Positions 1 to 9,894 of a DNA stretch of 64,000 nucleotides are shown piece by piece. The stretch comes from Nocardioides hwasunensis (GTDB lineage Bacteria; Actinomycetota; Actinomycetes; Propionibacteriales; Nocardioidaceae): the NCBI RefSeq assembly GCF_014779665.1, contig NZ_JACXYY010000005.1, positions 1-64,000 of the forward strand, written 5' to 3'. The translations under genes were made by a program, and so were the position numbers. Below the pieces are notes generated by a model. It did not search any database. It had not been told where the DNA came from and saw nothing but the letters and a program-made list of their open reading frames with translations. The number at the start of each line of letters is the position of its first letter. Within the stretch, counting starts at the first letter, position 1.

Positions 1-135
1 GGCGAACTGCTCCGTGAGCTCACCATCGACCCCACCCGCAACTACCAGCCACTAGGCCGACCGCCCGGCCCCAAGCCCGGACAACACAGAAGGCCGGACC
101 CAGAATCTGGGTCCGGCCTGTCCGGTATCTCCTGA
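1..135 (+). mobile_element. 3' end of an IS481-type transposase/integrase gene
   Basis: Frame 1 is open from the window edge to a TGA at 133-135. It reads GELLRELTIDPTRNYQPLG and then a Pro/Gly-rich tail. The ELLRELTIDPTRxYQ stretch is what I recognise as the extreme C-terminus of actinobacterial IS481-type DDE transposases, after the catalytic core. The catalytic region and the left end of the element lie outside the window. I see no clear terminal inverted repeat between here and the tRNA at 148, so the element boundary is not defined. It could be an intact insertion sequence whose end is visible, or a remnant. Confidence 0.55.
91..119 (+). terminator. Strong GC hairpin at the end of the transposase gene
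   Basis: The arms 91-104 and 106-119 are perfect reverse complements (AGGCCGGACCCAGA / TCTGGGTCCGGCCT), leaving a minimal loop. It overlaps the last codons of the transposase tail. It also lies just downstream of the minus-strand tRNA-Ser, so it could end transcription from both sides. There is no U-tract, as is common in high-GC Actinobacteria. Confidence 0.7.
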
Positions 136-147
136 GAGATCACACGG

Positions 148-233
148 CGGAGGTAGGGGGATTCGAACCCCCGAGGGCTATTAACCCAACCCGCTTTCCA
201 AGCGAGCGCCATAGGCCACTAGGCGATACCTCC
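148..233 (-). tRNA. tRNA-Ser (anticodon GGA)
   Basis: The reverse complement folds as a class II tRNA. The 7-bp acceptor stem GGAGGTA/TACCTCC has discriminator G at 148. The anticodon loop TTGGAAA gives GGA. The variable arm is long, as expected for serine, and the T-loop is GGTTCGAATCC. The 3' CCA is not encoded. The gene lies antisense and upstream of the SRP RNA gene, a common actinobacterial arrangement before dnaX. Confidence 0.95.
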
Positions 234-324
234 GCCGAGGAGAGTACCGGTCGGCTCGCGGCGCGGTGAAATCGCCTGCCGTCCCCGGGTTTGGGCGGCC
301 GTCACCGGCTCGCCTAGACTCCCC

Positions 325-416
325 GGCAACCCCCCACGCGGCGTCACCTCGCCCAATTCCCCCAGGGCCGGAAGGCAGCAAGGGTAAGTGAGCTCTAGCG
401 GGTGCGTGGGGGGCCT
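325..416 (+). ncRNA. ffs: Signal recognition particle RNA, small bacterial type (4.5S)
   Basis: The SRP54-binding hairpin signature GGCCGGAAGGCAGCAAGGG lies at 366-384. The outer stem pairs CCCCCCACGC around 330-339 with GCGTGGGGGG around 404-413. This is the small SRP RNA of about 90 nt that binds Ffh and targets membrane and secreted proteins. The position between tRNA-Ser and dnaX matches other Actinobacteria. The ends are given to within a few bases. Confidence 0.92.
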
Positions 417-496
417 CTTCATGTCCGGGGACGGCCGTCCCCGCGGGCGCTCTCCCGCGGTGTGCAGTGTGGGTGCGCCCGGTTAGGGTTCACGAC

Positions 497-2650
497 GTGG
501 AGTCACCGCTCGCGCTCTATCGCCGCTACCGGCCCGAGACCTTCCAGGAGGTCATCGGGCAGGACCACGTGACCGAGCCGCTCCGCGCCGCCCTCGCGGC
601 CAACCGCGTCAACCACGCCTACCTCTTCTCGGGTCCCCGCGGCTGCGGCAAGACCACCTCCGCGCGGATCCTGGCGCGCGCGCTCAACTGTGCGCGGGCG
701 CCGATCTCCGACCCGTGCGGCGAGTGCGACAGCTGTCGTGACCTCGCGCGCGGCGGCCCGGGCTCCATCGACGTCATCGAGATCGACGCGGCCTCGCACG
801 GTGGTGTCGACGACGCCCGCGACCTGCGCGAGAAGGCGTTCTTCGCGCCGGTGCGCGACCGCTACAAGGTCTACATCATCGACGAGGCCCACATGGTCAC
901 CACGCAGGGCTTCAACGCCCTGCTCAAGCTGGTCGAGGAGCCGCCGCCGCACCTGCGGTTCATCTTCGCCACGACCGAGCCCGACAAGGTGCTGCCGACG
1001 ATCCGCTCGCGCACCCACCACTACCCGTTCCGGCTCATCCCGCCGCGGCTGCTCAGCGACTACCTCTCCCAGCTCGCGGGGGAGGAGGGCGTCGCGATCG
1101 AGCCGGCCGCCCTGCCCCTGGTCGTACGAGCCGGCGCGGGGTCGGCGCGCGACACGCTGTCGGTGCTCGACCAGCTCCTCGGGGGCGCCGGACCGGCCGG
1201 GGTCACCCACAAGCTGGCGACCGACCTGCTCGGCTTCACCCCCGACTCGCTGCTCGACGAGGTCGTCGAGGCCTTCGCGACGCGCGACGGGGCAGCCGTC
1301 TTCTCCGTCGTCGACAAGGTCGTCGAGACCGGCCAGGACCCGCGGCGCTTCACCGAGGACCTGCTCCGCCGGCTGCGCGACCTCGTCATCGTCACCGCCG
1401 TGCCCGACGCCCCGGCGACCGGGTTGATCGACGTCTCCGAGGACGCCGGCGAGCGGCTCGTCGCGCAGGCTGCGCGCTTCGGCGCGATCGAGCTCAGCCG
1501 GGCTGCCGACATCGTCGCCGCCGGACTCACCGAGATGCGCGGCGCCACCGCCCCGCGGCTGCTGCTCGAGCTGCTCTGCGCCCGCGTGCTGCTGCCCGGC
1601 GCCGACCACACCTCCGACGGCGTCATGGCCCGCCTCGAGCGACTCGAGCGCCGTCTGGACGTCACCGGAGTGCCCACCGGAGCAGCCGCCGCGCGCGCGG
1701 CGGTGCCGGCCCCCGCCGAGCCGACCCACGCCGAGCCGGCCCACGCCGAGCCGACCCGGGTCGAGCCTGCCCGGGTCGAGCCTGCTCCCGAGCCTGCTCC
1801 AGCCGCGCCCCGCAGCGACGAGCCCGCCCCGCCGCCACCGATGCCCACCGCGGCTCCGATGCGTGACGACGGCCCGGCCCCGCCGCCGCCGATGCCGATG
1901 CCGACCAGCGCCCCCGAGGCGCCACCCGCCCCGCCCACGGTCGCCGAGCCCGCCACCGCCCCGGCCGCTCCGGTCGCGGCGCCCGACGCCCCGGTGGCCG
2001 ACCAGCCCGCCGGACCGCGCGGCGGCCTCAGTCTGGTCGACGTGCGCCGCCTGTGGCCCGACATCCTCGAGCAGACCAAGAACCGGCGTCGGCTGGCGTG
2101 GATGGTGCTCTCCCAGCACGCCCATGTCGTCGACGTCGACGGCACCCGCCTGACCGTCGGGTTCGCCAACGCAGGTGCCCGCGACTCCTTCGTGAACGGC
2201 GGCTGCGACGAGATCCTGCGCCAGGCCGCGATCGACGTCGTCGGGATGGACTGGCGCGTCGAGTCGATCGTCGACCCGAGCGGCGCGGCCGCCGAGGCGC
2301 CGGTCGTCCGCCAGGCCGCGACCGACCCCCAGGGCCCGCCCGCCGCCGCACCCGGTGCCCCGGCTCCGGAGACACCCGACGGTCCGCCCGCCTGGGTCAC
2401 CGGCGACGCGGCGGTGCCCACCGCCGCACCCGCGCCGCCCGCGGAGCCGGCCGTGTCCGCGGCGCCTGCCCGCGAGGCGCTCGAGGCCGCCCGCTCGGGA
2501 GGCGTTCCCCAGGCCGCCGAGCCGGTCCGCTCGGCCGACGACGACGTGCACCCCGACGACCCCGACGCCGACTCCGCCGCGATCGACACCGAGTCGCTGC
2601 TGAGCCAGACGCTCGGCGCCAAGCTGATCGAAGAGATCAAGAACGACTGA
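497..2650 (+). CDS. dnaX: DNA polymerase III gamma/tau clamp-loader subunit
   Basis: This 717-residue clamp-loader ATPase loads the beta clamp at replication forks. Walker A GPRGCGKTTSAR lies near residue 45. The four-cysteine zinc site (C..C..C..C between about residues 64 and 81) and Walker B DEAH near residue 129 follow. Clamp-loader domain III comes next, then a long Pro/Ala-rich linker (about residues 400-510) and a C-terminal domain ending in an acidic tail. I chose GTG at 497 (VESPLALYRRYRPE, the family N-terminus) over an in-frame ATG at 467. A TAGGGT -10 element at 484-489 ends 7 nt before it, suggesting a leaderless mRNA. It is followed by ybaB and recR in the usual order. I see no programmed-frameshift signal. 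Confidence 0.95.
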   Translation: MESPLALYRRYRPETFQEVIGQDHVTEPLRAALAANRVNHAYLFSGPRGCGKTTSARILARALNCARAPISDPCGECDSCRDLARGGPGSIDVIEIDAASHGGVDDARDLREKAFFAPVRDRYKVYIIDEAHMVTTQGFNALLKLVEEPPPHLRFIFATTEPDKVLPTIRSRTHHYPFRLIPPRLLSDYLSQLAGEEGVAIEPAALPLVVRAGAGSARDTLSVLDQLLGGAGPAGVTHKLATDLLGFTPDSLLDEVVEAFATRDGAAVFSVVDKVVETGQDPRRFTEDLLRRLRDLVIVTAVPDAPATGLIDVSEDAGERLVAQAARFGAIELSRAADIVAAGLTEMRGATAPRLLLELLCARVLLPGADHTSDGVMARLERLERRLDVTGVPTGAAAARAAVPAPAEPTHAEPAHAEPTRVEPARVEPAPEPAPAAPRSDEPAPPPPMPTAAPMRDDGPAPPPPMPMPTSAPEAPPAPPTVAEPATAPAAPVAAPDAPVADQPAGPRGGLSLVDVRRLWPDILEQTKNRRRLAWMVLSQHAHVVDVDGTRLTVGFANAGARDSFVNGGCDEILRQAAIDVVGMDWRVESIVDPSGAAAEAPVVRQAATDPQGPPAAAPGAPAPETPDGPPAWVTGDAAVPTAAPAPPAEPAVSAAPAREALEAARSGGVPQAAEPVRSADDDVHPDDPDADSAAIDTESLLSQTLGAKLIEEIKND

Positions 2651-2687
2651 CCCGCTCCAACCACTCACCTCTCACGTGGGAGATCCG

Positions 2688-3086
2688 ATGACCCAGAACC
2701 CCTTCGACGCCCTCGGTGGCGGCGGCTTCGACATGAACGCCCTCCTCCAGCAGGCCCAGCAGATGCAGCAGCAGCTCGAGGAGGCGCAGGCCAACCTCGC
2801 CCAGCAGACCGTCGACGGCACCGTCGCCGGCGGCGCCGTCGTGGTGACCGCCAACGGTGTGGGCGAGCTCGTCGGGGTGACGATCCGCTCCGGGGAGTTC
2901 GACGGCAGCGACCCCGACGACCTGTCCGACCTCTCCGACCTGATCGTCGCCGCCTACCGCGACGCGCGCGCCAAGTCCGAGGCTCTCGCCGGCGACTCGC
3001 TCGGTCCGCTCACCGAGGGACTCGGTGGCAGAGCCGGTGGCGAGGGTGGCGGCGGCCTCGGCTTCCCGCCGCCCAGCCTGGGCTGA
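2688..3086 (+). CDS. YbaB/EbfC family nucleoid-associated protein
   Basis: This 132-residue DNA-binding protein of the YbaB/EbfC family is almost always coded between dnaX and recR. It starts MTQNPFDALGGGGFDMNALL and has a Gln/Met-rich helix (LLQQAQQMQQQLEEAQ) followed by the TVDGTVAGGAVVVTANG beta segment typical of the family. The C-terminus is Gly/Pro-rich. A GGGAG ribosome site at 2678-2682 fits the ATG at 2688 better than the upstream in-frame GTG at 2676. It probably forms one transcript with dnaX (37-nt gap) and recR (9-nt gap). YbaB proteins act as dimers on DNA; the exact role here is unknown. Confidence 0.92.
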   Translation: MTQNPFDALGGGGFDMNALLQQAQQMQQQLEEAQANLAQQTVDGTVAGGAVVVTANGVGELVGVTIRSGEFDGSDPDDLSDLSDLIVAAYRDARAKSEALAGDSLGPLTEGLGGRAGGEGGGGLGFPPPSLG

Positions 3087-3095
3087 GGGACTTCG

Positions 3096-3692
3096 TTGTA
3101 CGAGGGTGTCGTCCAGGACCTCATCGACGAGCTGGGCCGGTTGCCCGGCGTCGGTCCGAAGAGCGCGCAGCGCATCGCCTTCCACCTGCTGCAGGCCGAG
3201 CCCGTCGACGTACGCCGCCTCGCCGACGTGCTGATCGAGGTCAAGGCCCGGGTGAAGTTCTGTTCGGTGTGCTTCAACGTCAGCGAGGACGAGCAGTGCC
3301 GGATCTGCCGCGACGAGCGGCGCGACCCGAGCGTGCTGTGCGTCGTCGAGGAGTACAAGGACGTCGTCGCGATCGAGCGCACCCGCGAGTTCCGCGGCCG
3401 CTACCACGTGCTCGGCGGGGCCATCTCGCCGATCGACGGCATCGGCCCCGACCAGCTGCACGTCAAGGAGCTGATGCCGCGGCTGGCCGACGGCACGGTC
3501 ACCGAGGTCATCCTCGCCACCGATCCCAACCTCGAGGGCGAGGCCACCGCGACGTATCTCACGCGGCTGCTCGCCCCCATGGGGTTGCGTGTGACCCGAT
3601 TGGCGAGTGGACTGCCAGTGGGCGGCGACCTCGAGTACGCAGACGAGGTGACGCTCGGACGAGCGTTCGCCGGAAGGAGATCGGCCCAATGA
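3096..3692 (+). CDS. recR: Recombination mediator protein RecR
   Basis: This 198-residue protein works with RecO/RecF to load RecA on gapped DNA. It has the N-terminal helix-hairpin-helix segment ([17 protein letters not shown], about residues 12-30). A four-cysteine zinc finger follows (CSVC...CRIC, about residues 55-71). The Toprim domain contains [14 protein letters not shown] and later [15 protein letters not shown]. Length and domain order are normal. Translation starts at TTG 3096. The stop overlaps the ATG of the next gene (ATGA, 3689-3692), so the two are probably translationally coupled. Confidence 0.96.
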   Translation: MYEGVVQDLIDELGRLPGVGPKSAQRIAFHLLQAEPVDVRRLADVLIEVKARVKFCSVCFNVSEDEQCRICRDERRDPSVLCVVEEYKDVVAIERTREFRGRYHVLGGAISPIDGIGPDQLHVKELMPRLADGTVTEVILATDPNLEGEATATYLTRLLAPMGLRVTRLASGLPVGGDLEYADEVTLGRAFAGRRSAQ

Positions 3693-4267
3693 GTGACATC
3701 GACATCAGGTTCGAGGAGCAGATCGCGGACTCCGTGACGAGCTTCCTCGTCGCGGTGCGCGAGATCGCGCGCGAGGGCAACGGCCAGCAGGCGGTGTCGT
3801 TGCTCCTGCTCGAGATCAGCCAGGTGCTGCTCGCCGGTGCCCGGCTCGGCGCCCAGACCGACTTCAGCCCGCGCGAGGAGTTCCAGCCCGACGTCGGCCC
3901 CGAGGCCGACATCGACGAGCTGCGCCTGCGCCTCGCGGAGATGCTCGGCGGCGTCGACGCCTACACCTTCGTCTTCGACCCCTACGTCCCCGAGGTCGTC
4001 GAGAGCCGGCTGTCCGACGACCTCGCCTCCATCGCGATCGACCTCGAGAACGGTCTGCGCCACTTCCGCGCCGGCAACGTCGACGAGGCGCTGTGGTGGT
4101 GGCAGTTCTCCTACGTCAACAGCTGGGGCAACCTCGCCGGCGCCGCGCTCAACGCGCTCATCACCGTCGTCGCGCACGACCGCTTCGACACCGACTTCGA
4201 GGCCGATGCCGACCAGCTCGAGGTCGCCGATGAGATGCTCGAGAGCGCCCCTGCCGCGCAGCCGTAG
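3689..4267 (+). CDS. DUF5063 domain protein
   Basis: This 192-residue soluble acidic protein begins [21 protein letters not shown] recognise it as the DUF5063 family, which in Actinobacteria commonly follows recR. It looks mostly helical, with a Trp-rich segment [16 protein letters not shown] near residue 135 and an acidic C-terminus. There is no signal peptide or catalytic motif. The ATGA overlap with recR suggests co-translation. The function is not established for the family. Confidence 0.8.
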   Translation: MSDIDIRFEEQIADSVTSFLVAVREIAREGNGQQAVSLLLLEISQVLLAGARLGAQTDFSPREEFQPDVGPEADIDELRLRLAEMLGGVDAYTFVFDPYVPEVVESRLSDDLASIAIDLENGLRHFRAGNVDEALWWWQFSYVNSWGNLAGAALNALITVVAHDRFDTDFEADADQLEVADEMLESAPAAQP

Positions 4268-4270
4268 AAT
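4265..4270 (+). promoter_or_regulatory. Possible -10 element for lysC-asd
   Basis: TAGAAT overlaps the stop codon of the preceding gene and lies 89 nt before the GTG of lysC. It is the best -10 match in the 92-nt gap. I see no convincing -35 at the right distance and no riboswitch-like fold in the leader. Confidence 0.35.
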
Positions 4271-4359
4271 CGGGGGAGTCCGGCCGGCAACGGCGCCGCC
4301 GGGCACGCCAGACGTACGCGGTCGCTGACGGCCGCACCCCGATCCGTAGAGGTTCAACC

Positions 4360-6725
<2,366 letters not shown>

Positions 6726-6819
6726 CGACGCGGGCGGTCACGGCGTACGACGTCGGCGCGCGGACCTCGGCACCGGGTTCGTCGCGCGGAGCTGGTGAGC
6801 CACCACGACCTGAGCGAGC

Positions 6820-6846
6820 CAATCCGCGGGGCCTCCGGCCACGAAT
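6820..6846 (+). promoter_or_regulatory. ECF-type promoter, first of a matched pair
   Basis: CAATCC (6820-6825), a 16-bp spacer and CGAAT (6842-6846) recur upstream of the DUF4397 gene with the same spacing and nearly the same distance to the start (47 versus 48 nt). The downstream leaders end in an identical 19-mer (GACGCAGGAGTGGTCATGA) at 6879-6897 and 7312-7330. The motif resembles SigK-type promoters of mycobacteria as I recall them (CCATCC / CGAAT). No SigK gene is in the window. Confidence 0.5.
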
Positions 6847-6893
6847 GACTCGCAGGGGCGAGCACCCGACCCGCCCGGGACGCAGGAGTGGTC

Positions 6894-7121
6894 ATGAGCA
6901 GACTGGCCCTTGATCTGAACCGACGTGGCGTCGTGGGTCGTCCGGCGCCGCGGCACGCCGCGACAGCCGGCTCGGCTGCGCGACAGCTGTCGCGCGGCGC
7001 GGTCGCCGTGGTGGCCTTCGTGGCGCTGTTCGCCGCGCTGGCGCTCGTGCTCTCGACCCTGACGGGGAGCACCGACGTGGACCCGGTCCGGTCGCCGGCA
7101 GCCCTGGCGCAGACGAGCTGA
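6894..7121 (+). CDS. Small single-pass membrane protein, unknown
   Basis: This 75-residue protein begins MSRLALDLNRRGVVGRPAP and has one hydrophobic helix at about residues 35-57 (VAVVAFVALFAALALVLSTL) after an Arg-rich stretch, then a short outer tail. I do not recognise a family. ATG 6894 is preferred over GTG 6888 because GGAG at 6883-6886 is 7 nt upstream. The leader matches that of the DUF4397 gene downstream, so the two are probably co-regulated. With sortase and DUF4397 as neighbours, a small envelope protein is plausible. Confidence 0.6.
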   Translation: MSRLALDLNRRGVVGRPAPRHAATAGSAARQLSRGAVAVVAFVALFAALALVLSTLTGSTDVDPVRSPAALAQTS

Positions 7122-7251
7122 GGGACTGACCCACGCTCGGAGTGGGCACCCGTGGTCTAGTCCGCGTGTCCGCGCAGAGCCACACGACGTCCACATCCCG
7201 GCCCGGGGTGACACGTCAGGGCAACAGTTCGGTCCCGTGACGGTGGGCCGG

Positions 7252-7278
7252 CAATCCACGGAGGGACCACCCCCGAAC
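7252..7278 (+). promoter_or_regulatory. ECF-type promoter, second of a matched pair
   Basis: CAATCC (7252-7257), 16 bp, CGAAC (7274-7278), 48 nt before the DUF4397 start. See the copy at 6820. Two independent copies of the element with fixed spacing and a shared 19-nt ribosome-site block argue for one extracytoplasmic sigma factor controlling both genes. Confidence 0.5.
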
Positions 7279-7326
7279 GACGCGCGATGGACGCGTACCC
7301 GACACGTCCGAGACGCAGGAGTGGTC

Positions 7327-8232
7327 ATGAAGAGACTGACGTTGCTCTCCCTCGCAGGGGCGCTGGCGATCGCAGGCGCCGCCACCGCGGCCCCGGCTGC
7401 GCAGGCCGCAGGGAGCACTCGACCCGACACCGCCCGCCTCACGGTGGTGCAGGCCCTGCCGGGTCAGAGCCTCGACGTCGACATCGACGCCGACACCGTG
7501 ACCCGCGGCTCCGACACCGGCGACCTCGCAGGACCCTTCACCGTGCCGGCCGGGCGGCACCAGGTGACCTTCCGCGACGCCTCGGGCGGCGTCGTGGTCG
7601 CGACTGCCGTGGACCTCGCGCCCGGCAGCACCCAGGACCTGGTGGTCCACCTCCCCGCCCAGGTCGACGGCGACCCCGTCGCGACGGTGTACGAGACCCC
7701 GACCCAGCCCCTCGCCAGCGGCAAGGCCCGCGTCCTGATCGCTCACACGGCCTCCGTCGCGCCGGCCGACGTGCGCCTCGACGGCTCGGTCGTCTTCCGC
7801 AACATCGCCAACGGTGAGTTCGCCACCGCCGACGTGGCCGAAGGCGACCATGTCGCCGAGCTCCTGCCGTCCGGGCTCGCCGCGCGTCCGATCCTGGGCC
7901 CGCTCGGGGTCGAGCTGAAGCCGGCGACCGCGACGATGGTCTACGCCGTGGGCAACACCGACGACCTCTCGATGCAGGCCATCTCGCACAGCATCTCGCT
8001 CGGCGCGAGCAACGAGGACGCCCCCACCACGATCGCCGCCGGCAGCGAGGGGCTCGCGGCGGGGATCCCCGTCACGCCGTTCTCCGGAGCGGCCTCCACC
8101 TCCTCCGCTGCCGACCAGGAGCGAGGCGAGGGTCCGGCGGACTGGATGGTCTTCGGCGGGCTGGCAGGAGCGCTGTCGCTGGCAGCCATGGTCCTGGCCC
8201 GCAGTCGGATCACCGCCGACGTCGCGCCGTGA
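7327..8232 (+). CDS. Secreted DUF4397 domain protein with C-terminal membrane anchor
   Basis: This 301-residue exported protein starts MKRLTLLSLAGALAIAGAAT with signal peptide cleavage likely after AQAAG. The body (RLTVVQALPGQSLDVDIDAD ... LPSGLAARPILGP) matches DUF4397, a beta-rich envelope domain. A Ser/Ala/Glu linker follows, then a C-terminal hydrophobic segment (DWMVFGGLAGALSLAAMVL) ending in a short basic tail, so it is probably membrane-tethered. I see no LPxTG motif. ATG 7327 has GGAG 7 nt upstream. Its stop overlaps the GTG of the sortase gene. DUF4397 proteins often sit next to class F sortases; the molecular role is unknown. Confidence 0.82.
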   Translation: MKRLTLLSLAGALAIAGAATAAPAAQAAGSTRPDTARLTVVQALPGQSLDVDIDADTVTRGSDTGDLAGPFTVPAGRHQVTFRDASGGVVVATAVDLAPGSTQDLVVHLPAQVDGDPVATVYETPTQPLASGKARVLIAHTASVAPADVRLDGSVVFRNIANGEFATADVAEGDHVAELLPSGLAARPILGPLGVELKPATATMVYAVGNTDDLSMQAISHSISLGASNEDAPTTIAAGSEGLAAGIPVTPFSGAASTSSAADQERGEGPADWMVFGGLAGALSLAAMVLARSRITADVAP

Positions 8233-8945
8233 GCCGACAGGCCCCGCGGCACTCCGCGAGGGCCGGCACGCGCGTGGGCCCGATGTCCGGTGAGGCGCGC
8301 TGGGTGGCGGCCCTCGTCGCCGTGCTCGCCGCGCTGGCCGTCGTCGTCGCCAGCTGCACGGGGAGTGCGAAGAGCGCGGGCGAGGCCGACGCCGATCCGC
8401 CTGCGTCGACCGCGGCCGTCGCCCAGCCGGCCTCACCGCGCGCTGCCGAGCCCGCGCGGCGCACGGGATCCGTGATCCCCGAGCGACCCCGGAGCGTCCG
8501 GCTGCCGAGCGGCCGGACGGTCCCGGTGGTCCCCGTCTCGACCCTGCCCGACGGCACCCTGGACGTCCCCGGCGACGTGGACGTCTCGGGCTGGTGGCGG
8601 GGCGGGTCGCGCATCGGTGACCCGTTCGGCTCGGTGCTGCTGTCGGCACACGTCGACTCGGCGACCCAGGGGCTCGGGCCGTACGCCGAGCTCCTGGGCG
8701 TCAGCGCCGGCGACACCGTCGTGCTCTCCTCGGCCGGACTGCGCCAGGAGTACGCCGTGAGCTCACTGAGGCTGCTCGACAAGGGAGCGCTGGCCGACGA
8801 CCCCTCGATCTCGTCCCCGGCCGGTCCCCACCGGCTGACCCTGGTGACCTGCGCGGGGCCCTTCGTCCCGAGCAGGGGCGGCTACCAGCGGCTGGCGGTC
8901 GTCACCGCCGAGGCTGTCAGCCCGCCCACCGAGAAGAGCTCGTGA
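8229..8945 (+). CDS. Class F sortase
   Basis: This 238-residue membrane-anchored cysteine transpeptidase has a hydrophobic segment at about residues 20-40 and a Pro/Ala linker. The sortase fold follows (VPVVPVSTLPDGTLDVPGDV...). Active-site candidates are His in LLSAHVDS (about residue 140), Cys in LTLVTCAGPF (about 207) and Arg in PSRGGYQRL. The LVTCxGPF motif is typical of class F. The GTG start overlaps the DUF4397 stop (GTGA). The substrate is not shown by the sequence. An LPNTG protein is encoded at 44.4 kb. Confidence 0.88.
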   Translation: MSRQAPRHSARAGTRVGPMSGEARWVAALVAVLAALAVVVASCTGSAKSAGEADADPPASTAAVAQPASPRAAEPARRTGSVIPERPRSVRLPSGRTVPVVPVSTLPDGTLDVPGDVDVSGWWRGGSRIGDPFGSVLLSAHVDSATQGLGPYAELLGVSAGDTVVLSSAGLRQEYAVSSLRLLDKGALADDPSISSPAGPHRLTLVTCAGPFVPSRGGYQRLAVVTAEAVSPPTEKSS

Positions 8946-9829
8946 TGTCCGACGACGGACTCGAGGCCACGCCGAAGGTCGTGGGGCCGCGCCCGCGGCC
9001 ACGGCTGACCTCGTCGGCGCTGCGACGCAACGCCCCGGACGGGGTGGCGGCGGCCGGCGCCAGGAGGCCGCAGCCGACCCCGATGCCGACCCCAAGCACC
9101 GAACCCCAGCCCGAGCCGGTGGGTCCACGTGGCAGGCGCCCGGCCGTCGCGGGTGCCGTCGGAGCCGTCCTGCTGGTGGTGCTGGGGCTCGCGTGCGTCA
9201 TCCGTCCGGCCGTCGATCGCCCGGTGGGGGTCGCGACCGGTGCCGGCTCGGCCGCCGAGGCGCGCCGGGCGGGTCGGTTCGACGCCCCGGTCGCTCTGGC
9301 GCCCGACTCCGAGCGCGTCGAGACGGAGGTCCTCGACGACGGTGATCTCCAGGTGACCCACTGGGTCGCGACGAGCGTCGACATCGACCAGGTCCGCCTG
9401 GGCCTGCCGACCAGTCCCGCGCTCGCGGACGTCGACCTGTCCGCGACCGGCGTGACGCTCGCCGCGGACGGCGTACGCCTGGACGGCGCCGGCGACGTGA
9501 CCCGCGAGCCCGTGGTGCCGCCACCGGGTACCCGTCGGCTCTACGTGCAGTACGTCCTGCCGGGCGCCGTGCAGGACAGTGACTCGGCCACGGGGCGCGC
9601 ACTGGCCACCGTGACCGCGCTGGAGCTCGGCCTGGCGGGACGCTCGCTCGCCCGGACCCAGGCGTTCCCCGGTGGCGACGTCCTGGCGCTGGCCTGCCTG
9701 GGACGAGGCGTTCGGGCGGTCCCCGAGCCGTGCGGTGCCTCGACGGACGGCGTCTGGCAGGTCGCGTCGGCCGCCGGCGACGCACCCGTCGTGATCGCGC
9801 AGCTCGACCTCGCGACGGCCCGGAGATGA
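8945..9829 (+). CDS. Membrane-anchored protein of unknown function
   Basis: This 294-residue protein has a Pro/Arg-rich cytoplasmic N-terminus of about 60 residues and one transmembrane helix (AVAGAVGAVLLVVLGLACVI, about 68-87). An external domain of about 200 residues contains predicted beta strands and two cysteines (LACLGRG, EPCGAS). I do not recognise the domain. The ATG overlaps the sortase stop; an in-frame GTG lies 3 nt earlier. As the last gene of the DUF4397-sortase run it may be a partner or substrate of that system, which is inference from position only. Confidence 0.7.
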   Translation: MSDDGLEATPKVVGPRPRPRLTSSALRRNAPDGVAAAGARRPQPTPMPTPSTEPQPEPVGPRGRRPAVAGAVGAVLLVVLGLACVIRPAVDRPVGVATGAGSAAEARRAGRFDAPVALAPDSERVETEVLDDGDLQVTHWVATSVDIDQVRLGLPTSPALADVDLSATGVTLAADGVRLDGAGDVTREPVVPPPGTRRLYVQYVLPGAVQDSDSATGRALATVTALELGLAGRSLARTQAFPGGDVLALACLGRGVRAVPEPCGASTDGVWQVASAAGDAPVVIAQLDLATARR

Positions 9830-9839
9830 CCCGGAGATG

Positions 9840-9874
9840 ACGGACGGACCCACGCCAGGCGTGGGTCCGTCCGT
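9840..9874. terminator. Bidirectional terminator between convergent genes
   Basis: Arms 9840-9856 and 9858-9874 are perfect reverse complements (ACGGACGGACCCACGCC), 17 bp. It lies between the end of the sortase run (9829, plus) and the end of the multicopper oxidase gene (9895, minus). Confidence 0.85.
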
Positions 9875-9894
9875 GGCCGCTGCGAGTCGTCCTC

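Noticed and set aside
503..2668. Long open frames antisense to dnaX
   Set aside because: Shadow of a high-GC gene: Arg/Gly/Val-rich translation with no motifs, while the plus frame has the full clamp-loader signature.
4268..4359. Lysine riboswitch or attenuator before lysC
   Set aside because: The 92-nt leader is too short for the L-box fold and I see no conserved core or Lys-rich leader peptide.
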